From contig NC_083522.1 of NCBI RefSeq assembly GCF_032362555.1, forward strand, positions 3,450,001 through 3,514,000: 64,000 nt of DNA. The letters are read 5' to 3'. Source of the stretch: Amyelois transitella. Its lineage: Eukaryota; Arthropoda; Insecta; Lepidoptera; Pyralidae. This document shows positions 36,401-47,692 of this stretch, piece after piece. The position numbers and the translations under genes are program-made. Every line of letters begins with the position of its first letter. Position 1 is the stretch's first letter. The notes beneath the pieces are model-generated. The model was not told the DNA's origin and searched no databases. It saw nothing but the letters and a program-made list of their open reading frames with translations.

Positions 36401-39400
36401 TGACACTTCAATACAATATTTTACAATTTATTAATTTACAGCTCACAACTATCATTACCGACACCGCTTGCAATAGCGAAGCAAAACAAATATTATTTTT
36501 TTTTGCTTTTGGTAGTTGGTATTAAAAATACAAGAAGACATTTAAAAACTATAGCTAATTACAAATAATGTTACTATTGCAAATTCACACATTGAGCACG
36601 AAAAAATATCAATTTGCTCGTGCACTTTATTAAGGACGCGAATTGACCGTATCATGAGTACTATTTTTTTACAATGATTACTACATTTAAAAGTAATTAG
36701 GCATTTACAGTTATAGTTATATCGTTATAAGCTTTATAAAGCGCGCCTACCGCATTAATCCTGAAAAAAAGTAAGTGAGACTTCCATTTATTGGAAATGC
36801 TTTACTTGTTTCATTTCATCCAGCATTCCCCGTGGTTCCTCCTTATCTTCAGTCATTATTATGCTGATTCTAGAGAAGTAGGTATAACTATTAAAATATG
36901 AAATATTTCTACGCTTACAGTTGATTAAATTCATATATTGGTCCGACCGAGGCGATGCCTTTGATGGCTCTAGGTTCCATCAGCTTGAAGTAGTCTTGGT
37001 CTAGTTTGCTTCGAAGAAAAGTCTCCTTGTCACATGTAATTCTCATTGGATACACCATCATGAGCCGTGCTGCCTTTAAGAAATAAAAATTCGAAAATAC
37101 CTATACTTAGTGTACGATGTTTTTATAATGCTCTGAAAAGACTGTTGAAATATATACATCTGCGACGGCTTAGGTAGGAGGCGAGCGAGCAATTTTATTT
37201 TGATATAAAGATATCTTTATTTATTACCTTTTTTTCTGATTGTTGTAAAGTAAGGTCAACGTTGATAGATGAGAAATATGAAAATTCTTTGAAGATTAAA
37301 GAGAAATAATAATAATGACATCATCAATCATTTGTTTATTTCCAATGATTAATGAAATTTTATCATTAGAAAGAAACTAATTAAAGAAAAACAATGAGAG
37401 ACTTCTTTCCTAAAGAAAATAGATATTATTAATTTTGTTGTAACATGGTGGAAAATACTGTAATGAGAAACGGTGAGAAACTCCAAAAATAACCCAAAAA
37501 TTATATGAGAAATTCATACACAATAATCAAAATTGATAAATCTATACTTTAAGTCATCGTTAAAATGAAACATCATTCTGAAAATGAATCATCACATGAA
37601 TTTTTATATATTACCATGTTCACACCTGGTGCAATCACCGTGTACTCTCTTCGCAAAACATGTCCCACAACTCCGCAGTATGTTGTACCTTAGAAAACAA
37701 AGTCAATGAAAAATAAAATTAAGTACATATTACTTAGAGGGGCGATGAGCATTGATTGGATTAATTAAGTTAAAAAATTAAAATCATCCTGACGTTAATA
37801 CCAGTTGTGTATTTTAGTAGTAGCTTGTACGTAGCGTGTAGCTTTTTCGAGTTTTTAGACGATTTTAAACAAATACCAAGGATAAATAAATAAAAAAATC
37901 CCTATAAGGCAAACTTAGCTGCCTTCAGCAAAAGACTATTTAATTCCTACTAAAAGTCATTACATATTTAAAAACAAGCCAAAATAATCGGTATGTTATG
38001 TCGATGGGTAAGTCCACACAACAATAAATTATGAAAGTTTAACTGGTCTAACCTGAGGTTACTCCAATAGACACGCTTATTATGTTAGGATCCCCCGTGT
38101 CCATCTTCTCCTTGAGCTGGTAGGCGCAAATTAGCGCTTTTTGTGCCTCCTGCTCGTGCTTCAACCCTCGGAGACCGAACACCACCAGAAACATCATGTC
38201 TTTGTCAAACATAGACACTTTGTTCACCAGACCTCCTGCCTCTGATGCAAGGCTGCAGAAAGATACGATGGGAATTCAGTTTAAGACGAGAACGGTGTGG
38301 ATGAACCGATTCGCACTACCTATACTAGGACCTAAGCATTAGGCTTTGAAAGTCATTATGCATAAAAATCACAGAAATTGATAACTCAACTCAGGGCTAA
38401 AAATAATAGCGAAATAAGAAATGGATAACCCTGGAAGTGATACAGACAGTAATCTATGTTTCATCTTCTCACACTTTATCCCTAATACTTACATTAAACC
38501 CAGAATCATGCAACTTTCACCACTGAGTCAGAACCCGCAGTTGGTGTCCAGGAGACAGCTACATGATAGGTATTATTACCTAATTTTCCATTTTATTTTT
38601 ATTTTTTACTTATGTACACAAGTTTATATACAGGATATATATTAAACATTATATTCGATTGTACCTAAAAACAACAAAAATATACAGTATAAACCACCTG
38701 CATACTAATTTGTAAGCCGTATCGACTTTCCCGATGAGCACATCCTCAGTGACAGTCCTGGTAATGATGTTGATGACCACGACCACCACCCGACGGACTT
38801 CAGTGAGGAAATCCATGGGCTCGTCGTTGTCTACGGCGCGCAGCACTGGCGTCACCATGAACCGGCGGAGAGCCGGCCACCAACTGCTGCGAAGCGCTGA
38901 TACAATGGCTGGACGAACTGTTTTTAATGATAAAGATATCTATATAAATAATTTTTAACCGTTTTTAAGAAGGAAGGATTTAGTTTGTTTAGATAATTAA
39001 AAAAAAAAAGCTGTTCAGACATATTGAAGATTCTAAAAGTTTTTTTTTTTTTTTGGAGATTTGAAGAGAAGTAGGTACTAATATATATAGTGAAATTACT
39101 TACGCGAAAATTCGATGTATGTCATTCTTGTTATTCCTTCATCTTCTATCATGTCAGTTGCATTTTTTGGTCCATATTCGGTAACTGTAAATTGTAAGAG
39201 TAATCTTCATGTTTACGTCTACCTCTAAAGGTAAAGGAAGCGGTAGTGTACGACAGTTTAATTCCAGATTTTTATTAATTACTTACACCTACCTAAAAAA
39301 TTAAGATACTTACAGACACCTGGGTTGGTAGCCATGGAACCATGTCCATTTTCAACTCGTTTCCACGTCGCCCCCACACCTAAAACCTGTTTGGTAAATT

Positions 39401-42400
39401 CAAATTAGGCGGTAGTAGGTGAATGAGATGAATCCTACAAAATAGCTATTTGTTCCACGAAGGTTTCATCGCTTTTAGTTATTGAAAGTTCCAAAAAATT
39501 TGGTCAGCAGCATATTAGTATCTAATAATAAATGGACTACCAAAAAAATTGGTTACACTAAGTTGTTGTTTGTCGTGTAGTATGTGGCCAACACAGATAT
39601 CAGAGTTTGCAGGCCTCCTAAGATGCCTACCTTAGTACCAGTCAATCCTTGAGTAAAACAGAAACGTTGTGTGATAATTTGAATTTATTTAAGAAAGGCA
39701 ATGTGTTCCGTCGCTAGCATGAGAAACATATCAAACCTTAGTGTGCCTCCCATCGCCGCAGGGCTGAGTGCAATAATCCGCTTCGTTCACGTAAATCCAA
39801 GCGCTGGCAGACGTGAGGACGTCCCCAGCCGTGCTCATGTACTGCGCCATCTTGACGTCCCACACCGGCTGGCCCACGATCACGTAGTGGGAGGAAGCGG
39901 TGTCTCCGCCGATTATGGAGAAGTGGGCCAGGCCCGCGGAGATTGCAACTTTTACTGGCAATTCATGAAAATTTAGAAAAATGTGGATTTGATCCAACGC
40001 TACCTAACTTGTGAGTATCATCATACCTATGTGTGTGTTGTAAGCTGTTCGCTTTAGACCCATTACCTACCTCAACTGTAAAAACTGTAACTAAACGTAT
40101 AACTAAAAATCAGTACTTGACATTATTACTGATTTTTACTTTTTGGACAAACCTACCCTGCCTGACCCACTACTATTTGGTGGGATTTTTTTTGATTAGA
40201 CATACTAAAAAAGCAAATTATTACAATATGTGTTGTAAGTACAGTTTCAGATATGCGTTGATAGGCGCGAAAAAGTATAATTTTATAGTTTATATACTTA
40301 CACTAACTCCTGAGGAGCTACTGGATCATGATAAAATCAAAGAAATGTATTAGGTACCTAAATGTCACTAACCCTTCAAAATAATCCCGATATCAGTGGT
40401 AAATGTCCCGTAATTCTTCTGGATGATGAGCCCGCAATCTATGGCCGTGTGGACCACCTCCTGCATGCTAAGCCTGGGTGTCTTCTTCCACATGGACAGG
40501 AAGGCATCCCCGGAAAACTTGAGGACGTCTCCGTTATGAGCCATTATCTCTTGGACCATGGCTCCGATGTAGGAGTTCAGCACCTGAGTTAGCCTGGACG
40601 GCCCCCCACATCCAGGTTTTGTGTAGCATACACACAGCTCCGTAAAGCCTAAATATTGTTAAGGTTTAATTAGCGGCCCTGTGTCGCATCGTTGGCAAAA
40701 TCTTTTTAAGTGCAGAGTGCAGAGATAACCCTTTATGGTCAGTTTTCCTCAGTCGGCGTGGTTGAATTTCGCTTTGTCGGTATAGAATATAAAATGAGAA
40801 ATAGAATTTACTAAAACAAAACAAGACGTTTCCACGAAATGCTACAACCATGACCAGTGCCGGGTAAGGGTCCTACTGACGGTATCATTAGGGTCAAACA
40901 GGACTTTCTTCAATTACCTGACCTACAACTGGACGAACCAGGCTCAAACGTAATCGGAACAAACGCCAGGAGGATGATAATTCAATCATCGTAGTTACCC
41001 AATAAGTAAATAGTAGTTTACCAGATATATCAATGAACATAAGAGCTCCAGCGTAAGTTCTCACGCTGTAGTCCGACGGATTATAAATGATCTCGTCGGG
41101 AACCATGGATGCGATATTGCTGATCCTAGTGGCCAGCGTCGCTGTAGTGGTGTCCTTCATATCGTGCATTCTAGGATTTGGAAGAATTAAAAAAAAAGAT
41201 GCCTATACACAGGTGCCGTGTGGTTCCCGGCACTAATAGAAAAAAGGCCACTCCATCTTTCCTGTGGATGTCGTAAAAGAGGACTTAGGGATAGGTTTAT
41301 TAACTTGGGATTCTTCTTTAATGCGATGGGCAACCTGTCACTATTTGAATTTCAATTCTATCATTAAGCCAAACAGCTGAACGTGGCTTATCAGTCTTTC
41401 AAGACTATTGGCTCTGTCTACCCCACAAGGAATATAGACGTGATTATATGTATCAATACACAGACACGGGTTGAAGTGAAAGTGTAAAAGATATTTTTAT
41501 TTGTAACGATCTCTACGCTTATTTTTACAGTAGCCATCTTGGCCTTTGTTACGCCGACTTGTTAGTATATAAGTAGTATAGAAAGGTATGCATACGGTTT
41601 GGCTGCACACTAACAATCCTATTAGGTACTAGTATTATATCCTCGTATGTAGGCAGTCATGTGTGTCGTAGTCAAACTGTGACTACAAAAGAAACATAGC
41701 ATGAAAAGCTTTGGTATTAGTCAGATGACACTTATATATGTAGCTCCAAAATCCGTTTAGTAGGTACCTACTTAGTTACGCAGTTCCTATATATCATAAC
41801 TTACACGATTTCTGTATTTTAATTTAAAATATCATCTTTTCTTTCATAGGTTGAAAAAGGACCTAAGAACTTAAGGTACTTACAACAAATCTCTATCCGA
41901 ATCTCGTCGTCTTCGCCGCTCCCTCGGCGACTTCATCTCATGCGGGATAACTTTACGATTGCTCTGCTGATGGGCCCTTTTCATGGCCATCAGGTACTCA
42001 TCACCCCATTCTTTGGGATTGGATGGGTTAGCGATGACACCTAAAAAGGAACGAGAGAGGAGATTCTATGGCTTTCTTTACGAGGCAGATAGATCCAAGT
42101 CTCAAAAACACCATAGGTCAAGATGGACTGCTTAGTGATCGATAGTCAAAAAAAAGATCCCTTGTTACTATTTTTCAATTCAAGAATTTATCCCTTCATC
42201 AAGTGCTAAGAACTTACCCACTGCTTCTTTACCGGACTAAGTACGACTTTTGAAGGCTATGATGAGAAAGAAAAGTACCTAGATCTGACGACATGGCTAA
42301 ACTTTAGTCTGACCTAAAACTTAAATCTGAAGAAGCGATGAAGATTACACAAATGGCTTACTTCATGACAGAGGCGTGATAAAATATGTATCAACACTCA

Positions 42401-42432
42401 CTCTTTCTCGTACTTGTTTCATTAGTATCCAT
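21423..42432 (-). CDS. ADCY10: Adenylate cyclase type 10 (soluble adenylyl cyclase)
   Basis: About 38 coding exons, roughly 1,890 residues (human 1,610). Exons: 42402-42432, 41884-42040, 41022-41170, 40373-40648, 39737-39954, 39314-39386, 39104-39184, 38698-38917, 38053-38252, 37615-37688, 36919-37073, 36114-36264, 35671-35772, 35349-35449, 35090-35240, 34444-34582, 33960-34089, 33395-33605, 32611-32767, 32407-32513, 31898-32038, 31462-31611, 31036-31139, 30659-30766, 30182-30397, 29691-29757, 29230-29385, 28999-29111, 28572-28735, 28165-28377, 27780-27936, 27309-27443, 26911-27032, 26010-26209, 25548-25762, 24921-25071, 24531-24637, 24085-24223, 21423-21569. Two junctions (32407/32038 and 26010/25762) do not keep phase as read. 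C1 has metal-binding Asp110 (DISGF) and Asp160 (LKFSGDAF); C2 has MFDKDMMFLVVFG and VNMAAR (Asn492, Arg496). An NTPase-like and TPR-like C-terminal part follows. The family makes cAMP in response to bicarbonate and calcium. Product and domain order are sure; some exon ends are not. Confidence 0.92.
21630..21915 (+). repeat. Dispersed repeat family B with internal fold-back duplication
   Basis: A near full-length copy: catatggtcacgtccatat, gtagacagagccaacagtct, gccacgttcagctattt, gacaggttgctagcc, then ttgtattggtgccgggaacc. The segment holding the actaaggg core is present twice, head to head (21790-21820 and 21826-21856), making a near-perfect palindrome not found in other copies. It lies in the last ADCY10 intron. 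Confidence 0.85.
21960..22720 (+). mobile_element. Tc1-like DNA transposon, broken transposase
   Basis: An N-terminal helix-turn-helix part (VKRWVTRHQEEGSVKSRP; then VEQYENNGFIPTRTEFAEQF in another frame) is followed by the DDE domain: HLEFARQYLNIDWNTAIFTD, then RLHLWRRNATRYEEKNIVPN, GRISVNMWSWMSAAGPGEQM and SFVQDNYPVYRVHIVRERF. The pieces lie in different frames and stop codons are present, so it is inactive. The two Asp landmarks (IFTD, FVQDN) are visible. No intact terminal inverted repeats were recognised. It lies in the last ADCY10 intron (21570-24084). Confidence 0.8.
24310..24440 (-). repeat. Dispersed repeat family C, diverged copy
   Basis: Reads cgagcttgcacaaaaagagtatggaatgtgga...atggcgacaagtggaaagatt, the reverse complement of the Cttgcatgaag...ccacttgcc core of the 58649 copy. 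Intronic in ADCY10. Confidence 0.55.
25279..25370. repeat. GTAGCGTAGCGTA-type repeat
   Basis: Contains ctacgccgtagcaaaactacga, then gtagcgtagcgtacttgttgaagc. A related stretch lies at 26556-26690 and reverse-oriented relatives at 34737-35053, all in ADCY10 introns. Confidence 0.5.
26556..26690. repeat. GTAGCGTAGCGTA-type repeat
   Basis: Contains ctacgccgtaacatagctacga, ggcgtagcgtcacttgttga and agcatgcatagcgtagcgta. Same family as 25279-25370. Confidence 0.5.
27708..27772. repeat. 28-bp perfect inverted repeat next to an ADCY10 splice donor
   Basis: Arms at 27708-27735 and 27745-27772 are exact complements with a 9-nt loop (TTATGTTAT). The arm contains GTTTCACTTTCAGTATAC. On the minus strand the hairpin begins 6 nt after the GT of the donor at 27779, so it would form in the pre-mRNA just inside the intron. 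Confidence 0.85.
27990..28120 (+). repeat. Dispersed 3'-tail repeat ending ...GCGCCAAATAAAGATT
   Basis: Shares tgctgagtggaaa, cttttggtcgca, atgtaatgttacat and gcgccaaataaagattttt with 62600-62730. The AATAAA and the shared 3' end suggest the tail of a LINE-type element. It lies in an ADCY10 intron. Confidence 0.6.
30474..30590 (+). repeat. Dispersed repeat family B, 3' half
   Basis: Reads ccaagtttataagcctatcc, agtcgcctcttatgaaatac and agatggagtggtcttatt, then a ccggcacaaaccacacga end. Intronic in ADCY10. Confidence 0.75.
32143..32202. repeat. 18-bp perfect inverted repeat in ADCY10 intron
   Basis: ATTAAACAGTCTTTTGAT (32143-32160) and its exact complement (32185-32202), with a 24-bp spacer. 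Confidence 0.65.
32941..33194 (-). repeat. tRNA-derived SINE (family A), reverse orientation
   Basis: Reverse complement of the 10911 copy: (AAAT)n tail, gggacaaattacacagattg, and a head ending at ggaggccgtc. The B box is slightly decayed (GGTTTGAATCC in sense). It lies in an ADCY10 intron in the same sense as that gene. Confidence 0.8.
34737..35053. repeat. About three tandem units of a 120-130-bp repeat
   Basis: Each unit contains catctacRagcctacg, tttaatcagctacgctgcga, attgctatg and gtagccgcagga. Unit starts fall near 34741, 34869 and 35010, and the third is partial. It fills the intron up to the exon at 35090. Confidence 0.65.
36292..36410 (+). repeat. Dispersed repeat family C, shortened copy
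   Basis: Reads acatacataaaatcacggtt, cccggaggggtaggcagaga and catgcaagctcggcggtttc. The middle section present at 58649-58867 is missing. Intronic in ADCY10. Confidence 0.8.
41206..41458 (-). repeat. Dispersed repeat family B copy
   Basis: Runs from ggtgccgtgtggttcccggc through ggatgtcgtaaaagaggact and gggcaacctgtcactatttg to ggaatatagacgtgattata. It lies in the ADCY10 intron between exons 2 and 3. Confidence 0.85.
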
Positions 42433-42670
42433 TTTAGAAGTTATTTTTTACCTACGTGAGTTTAAAACTATATCCCTGAATATTTTTAATTCTAGAATGC
42501 TGAAATATATATAATATCTCACTAAACAACGGCACTCATCAGACGCGTTGTCAAAGAGGATATAAGTAATCACTTTTATACGTGGACGTTGAGATGACGG
42601 CCTTCTAATCTACAAGAAGTCTCATTTAAATTACCAAAGCGTTTATAACGGAATAATAAAAATAACACTT

Positions 42671-42713
42671 ATTTTGTTTTCAAGTTATTTTACAAATAAC
42701 TTGAAAACAAAAT
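42671..42713. repeat. ADCY10: 20-bp perfect hairpin with 3-nt loop upstream of ADCY10
   Basis: ATTTTGTTTTCAAGTTATTT (42671-42690) and its exact complement (42694-42713) are separated by TAC only. It lies 240 bp upstream of the ADCY10 start codon, in the promoter or 5' UTR. Confidence 0.85.
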
Positions 42714-42896
42714 TTGCATTCGTTTGCATTCTACCTATGAAGTGGTCATGGCTAAAGGTCGTCGTGACTATGTTAATTTTACTATATAACTACGGCGGCT
42801 TGTACTTCCAAGATTTTCATATCGATATCGAAGTGATTATAAGTTGCACAAACTGACAAAGACACTTATGATTGCTATTCTTTGCAAAACCAATTT

Positions 42897-43090
42897 ACGT
42901 ACATAGGTACATATTATCACGTCAATATCCCTTGCAAGGTAGGCCGAAAGGCCACGTTCAGCTGTATGACTTTATAGGAATTGAGATTCAAATAATGGCA
43001 GGTCGCTAGCCCATGGCTTATAAGAAGAATCCAAGTTATAAGTTTAGAATCCCTTTTACGACATTTTTTTACATTTCCCTCTGTTCTCTA
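42897..43090 (+). repeat. Dispersed repeat family B, diverged copy
   Basis: Contains tatcacgtcaatatcccttg, aaggccacgttcagctgta, attgagattcaaataatggc and aggtcgctagcccat. Confidence 0.7.
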
Positions 43091-43839
43091 GTAACAACGT
43101 CCATGGGTTGAAATAGGCATAGATTATAGGAATCAGAATACTATAGGTAGGAACCTAATTACATATTTCGATTTCTGTTTCTATCATGAACCTACACGCT
43201 TCGACAAACTAACCACCTACTAGCTACATAGGAACTTGTCAAAATTGTCTCAACTTGTCAAAAAATACTTTTGGTACAAAAGACATAGAAATGGGAGTGC
43301 CTAGGGGCAGATAGGGGCTGCCTATCTAAAGGGCGAAGGAGCAAGCTAATTAAATGAAATGAGAATGTAAAATTCAAGAATTTTATTTCTTGTTCTAGGT
43401 ATTCTATTCAGCACAATCACCGATCACACACTATTAATCATATCACACCCGGATGGAAATCACACTTGAAAGCACTCGAATATGTTTGTACCTGTAAAAA
43501 TAAGGAAACTAGAAAACCATAAATCATCCTAAATTCGTCTCTTTCCTTCACGAGTTAAACACTGAACACTTCCCAGAAATAAAAAAGTACTTTGCGGGGA
43601 AGCAAATCCGGTGGCTAAAGCTTATTATTTATATTTTAACGCTTCGCATTTTTTCTTCTTTTTCCTGATATCAATCCCAATTTCACCTTCATCTCTGGAG
43701 AGGAGCCTGGAGTGCACCATTTGATCATGATTCTGGATGTGTAAGTTAGGTTTTACGCAGACTCCTGCCTGACCAACAACCTTTGCAGAGGAAACTAATA
43801 ACGCATATTGGACAATGAAAAGCTGTACTAGACGAGTGT

Positions 43840-43925
43840 GCCTATTCCATTAGTCGCCTTTTAGAACATCCATAAGAAAGAGTTGAATTGGTGTTATTCT
43901 TAAAAGCGCTGGTATAAGTTTAATG
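43840..43925 (+). repeat. Dispersed repeat family B, 3' relic
   Basis: Contains cctattccattagtcgcctt, acatccataagaaagagttg and ggtgttattctt. Confidence 0.5.
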
Positions 43926-45442
43926 CGGGCTGGCAGAAGCGGCTAATGACAACAAAATCTGAGTCACGGATAATTATTATGCCTACTTACGTAAGTACTT
44001 ACGTAGCTAATGAAGACAATTTAGATTGTGTCGGCCAGGCCAGTCATAGTCTAACGCCTAATTTGGTAGCTATTAAAGATCTAATTTCCTAATTATAAAC
44101 CCGTTTATTTATTGCACATAATATATCCTATAATTAAATTACCTATAATTAAAAATGTATTTAAATCTAAATCACAGTGAAAGTACACCACACAAATCTT
44201 AAAAAAATCAGCTAGGTAAGGTTTTTCTTATACCTACCCAGCTTTCTACTTACCAAGGCAAGTACCCACGTCATCTGCTCCACTTTATTTGATTGGTAGG
44301 AAGAGAAGCTGTAAATTTTGTGTAAATGGTTGGCATTTTTCTTTCATACCCATGAGGGTATCATAGTAATATGATGTCATAGAAAATGCTAAGGCAATCA
44401 ATCACAACTTTTCCAAATCTTGTCTTATTTTTTCACAATAAATATACTAGGTATATGGGGAAATAATAAGCTTCTACACAATATCTTTAGTAAGATAAAA
44501 AATCTTTAAAATATATTTTCGTTGAGGACATAATAGAAACGCATTATTAATTACAAGAGCAGCAGGTTGTAAGTAGAAACTCTGGCAAGTGGGACATTTT
44601 CCAAGTAATTTTATTCACCCTTAAGTTTTAAGGGGCTTTAGAAAATTAAGGCAATTAGATTGAAATGCATATCAGATAGGCAAGCAAATAGATACCTTAT
44701 CAACTGACATTGTTTTCACTAACCACAGAACATCACAAAAACTAGTATTTTACTATTGGCACCACCACCATTTCATTTCACTGTCATGTCAGTTTTATAA
44801 AGTTGCAGTATTTGGACATTGGTGTCACTTTTGTTGGGCACTCGTTTACTTTATCATACTAGAATATTAATTTTGAAAGTGACACTAACTAACAGCACAA
44901 AGTGCTTATCACTACACAATTGAATTTGAGGACTGACTATTTCACAATAGAGTGTTGTCAACACTCAAGGATTTTAAACACAGATGCCACATTCTCATTC
45001 ACTTTACACTTCATCAATCACTAACTCACAGGAGTAAAAAAACAACAACATGAGATGAAAGTATCTATTTTACAAGTACACACACATACACTACACTTCT
45101 CCTACCATACACTGAATACACTAAATGATAATATAAAATAAGATACACTTTTAATTTAAAATTTATGATGATCATTATTACTAGCAAACCTAATTACAAA
45201 ATGAATGCAATAAATTATTATTGCTGACCACTATGTGAACTGTAACTGTGAATTATACAGCACTTGCACAAAATTATCAAAGTTTGTGTAAACTTCACAA
45301 GTTAATACACCTCACGGCACCAACACATCACATGTATAACTTCTGTTACAATAGCAAAAATACCTATAAAGAACTTTATAATAAAACTAAAACTATGTAA
45401 ACACAATCCATACAAATAATAAATGATACAGATTTTTAAATG

Positions 45443-47692
45443 TTAAGCAGAACCACCACGAACTACAACAATAACAAGGTGGTCCTCCTTAAGACTCTCT
45501 TCTGTCAAATTATGGCAAGTCCTCTTAAGAAGGTCAGTTGAAAATTCACAAGGTGGGAATGAGTACAGCACTCCTGTAGCTTCAGTCTCCTTGTTGAGAA
45601 GAGATATAACACCAGCGGCTTCCTTCTGCTTCAGATAAGACACCAGATTCCTCATTGGTCGAGTCTGAATACTAGCATCCTCATTTGTAATAGATGCAGT
45701 AGATCCTGACACACCCAAGAATATTGCATGGGAACTAGATGTGGCAATACGTTTTTGTACATCATCTAGTTTAGGCTGATCCAAGCGCAATCTTTGGGTG
45801 ATTCTCAGTTGATTCTTACCATCCTCATCTTTCATTAAGCTGTCAATAATTTCGGAATCACCATCAGTGAGGTGGAATTTGGTTGGGAATAGTGAGTTTT
45901 TCAGGATAAGTGCTCCATTCCATATTGTGGTCGCCTTGCGTACAACTTCAGGTAAGGTTCTGGCAGATGCTAGCATGCCACCAGATCGACGCGGTGACCC
46001 ATCCGAGTCGCTGTCAGGAGATCTGCGACGCGGGGAGCGGGAGCGCGACCTATCCACACCTGGTTCCCGCGATCCAGAACGACGTATGCGACCCTCATAT
46101 TCACTGTCTACAGGAGCTCTTCGCCACTCCTCATCCCTGTAGTCAGCCGATCCATGATAGACCCCTCTATACATTCCACGTCCCCTTCCACGATGTCCAC
46201 CTCTTCCCCTATAACCTGGAGTTCCATAAGTGTATCCATCTTCCCAAGTTCCTTCATATCCTTCATAACCTTCAACAGGTCTTCCATCTTCACCTACTGG
46301 TGGAGCATATGGTTTAGGCCTATACGGCCCACCATTGCCTACATCTGCAAAATCAATACGTAGACGCCTATCAGGTCCACCCAGAGCAAAACCTCTCATT
46401 TCTTTGACAGCAGCTTGGGCTGCATCAATTGAATCATATAAAATGTATGCATGTGCTTCACCTTTGGCATATTCTATTTTCTTGATAGCTCCAAACCTGT
46501 CAAATTCTCTTTCAAGTTGGGCAACTGAAGTCCAAGGGCCTAAACCACCCACCCATACACGTGTAGTAGGAGTTGCTTTACCATATCCAATTTTGCATTG
46601 AAATTTGCCAATATATTGCCCTGAAAGTTCCACTTTAGCCCTGTGAGCCATATCTAAAGTCTGATATCTCACAAAGGCAAAAGCATTGCCAGTGCCAGGC
46701 GGCGGGCGTTTGATGTCAATATCTTCAACAATTCCAAACCGGCCAAATATACGACGAAGTTCTTCATCTGATATGTTGATTTCTAAATTACCAGCAAATA
46801 ATGTTCGGGTAGCAAGAGGGTCATCCTCTGGTTGAACATGATGGAGGTAATTTGGAAATTTGTCCTTCTTATTTTCCATTTTCTCAAAAGGTGGATGATG
46901 TGGTCTCGGCATGTAGGGGCGTGGCATATAATGGGGATGGGGTGGATGATGCATAGGTGGCCTATGATGCATTGGAGGGCCGTGAGGACCTGCCATTGGA
47001 TACTCGTGCATTGGAGGACGAAAATCTCTATGATGAGGGACAGTTGGTGGGATTCCATAAGCTCTATCATCTGGAGGGGGGCGACGTCTCTCAGGCACAG
47101 GAGACCAAGTGTAAGAGTATGGGCGGTCATAATCAGGTGGTGTGATGCTTCTTGGCCTGCTTCTGTACTCTGATCTTACTGGTTCATATACTGGATCCAC
47201 AATTGCCACTTTATCATATAATATTATCCTAGGCTTTGCATGTTTAGCATCCCTTGCATCCTCAGCGCTGCGAAAACAAACATATGCAACCCTTTCATCT
47301 AATTCATGGGAAATCTTAATACTGAAATCCCCAAACTTTTTGTATTCCCTATACAAGGTATCTTTTACAATTTCATCGGATGCTTTCGGATGTAGGGCGC
47401 TGACACACAACACCTTATAGTAGGGACGAGAGGAATCCTCTCGCAGTTCTCGGGAACGGACATAGTCATCACGATGCGGGGACACATAGCGTCCGCGGGG
47501 ACTCGGCGAGCGAACCCGGCGCCGCACTCTCTCAGGAGTAACCCGTTCGTCAGAGCTGTCGTCGTAGCGGCCTATGCTACTGCGCGTCCTTTTCGACCGC
47601 GGCATACTGTCCCTTGACGAACTCCTTTTCATGTTACGTATTTTCACCGTTATACGATCTCTATCTCTATCGCTACGCGGTAATCCAATCAT
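45443..47692 (-). CDS. nito: Spenito (RBM15/SPEN family), three RRMs and SPOC
   Basis: An intronless 749-residue frame. Order: Arg/Ser-rich N-terminus (1-90); RRM1 about 92-165 (YYKVLCVSALHPKASDEIVK); a His/Pro/Met-rich linker (200-285); RRM2 about 295-371 (RTLFAGNLEINISDEELRRI, NAFAFVRY); RRM3 about 376-450 (TRVWVGGLGPWTSVAQLERE, AHAYILYD); an RG-rich stretch (490-510) and an SR-like stretch (536-571); and a C-terminal SPOC domain about 580-749 ending VIVVVRGGSA. In flies spenito is a subunit of the m6A methyltransferase complex and affects Sxl splicing and Wingless signalling; vertebrate RBM15 has the same architecture. The start used is the first Met (47692); Met21 (MKRSSSRDS) is also possible. 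Nuclear by family. Its 5' end faces PEX11 across 1.1 kb. Confidence 0.95.
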   Translation of the reverse strand: MIGLPRSDRDRDRITVKIRNMKRSSSRDSMPRSKRTRSSIGRYDDSSDERVTPERVRRRVRSPSPRGRYVSPHRDDYVRSRELREDSSRPYYKVLCVSALHPKASDEIVKDTLYREYKKFGDFSIKISHELDERVAYVCFRSAEDARDAKHAKPRIILYDKVAIVDPVYEPVRSEYRSRPRSITPPDYDRPYSYTWSPVPERRRPPPDDRAYGIPPTVPHHRDFRPPMHEYPMAGPHGPPMHHRPPMHHPPHPHYMPRPYMPRPHHPPFEKMENKKDKFPNYLHHVQPEDDPLATRTLFAGNLEINISDEELRRIFGRFGIVEDIDIKRPPPGTGNAFAFVRYQTLDMAHRAKVELSGQYIGKFQCKIGYGKATPTTRVWVGGLGPWTSVAQLEREFDRFGAIKKIEYAKGEAHAYILYDSIDAAQAAVKEMRGFALGGPDRRLRIDFADVGNGGPYRPKPYAPPVGEDGRPVEGYEGYEGTWEDGYTYGTPGYRGRGGHRGRGRGMYRGVYHGSADYRDEEWRRAPVDSEYEGRIRRSGSREPGVDRSRSRSPRRRSPDSDSDGSPRRSGGMLASARTLPEVVRKATTIWNGALILKNSLFPTKFHLTDGDSEIIDSLMKDEDGKNQLRITQRLRLDQPKLDDVQKRIATSSSHAIFLGVSGSTASITNEDASIQTRPMRNLVSYLKQKEAAGVISLLNKETEATGVLYSFPPCEFSTDLLKRTCHNLTEESLKEDHLVIVVVRGGSA

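Larger units (their letters stand above)
42433..45442. other. Intergenic region between ADCY10 start and spenito stop
   Basis: Holds the ADCY10 promoter side (left) and the spenito 3' side (right). Contents recognised: a 20-bp hairpin (42671-42713), family B copies (42897-43090 and 43840-43925) and otherwise AT-rich DNA. No further gene seen. Confidence 0.5.

Noticed and set aside
36806-36869. A 64-nt open segment with AG and GT ends between two ADCY10 exons, reading ISIIMTEDKEEPRGMLDEMK
   Set aside because: The exons on either side join each other in frame without it (CT|G, Leu-Trp), and including it shifts the frame to an early stop. At most a rare frame-breaking exon.
45867-47420. Several plus-strand open frames opposite spenito
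   Set aside because: They are antisense shadows of a long coding exon and have no family resemblance or splice context.
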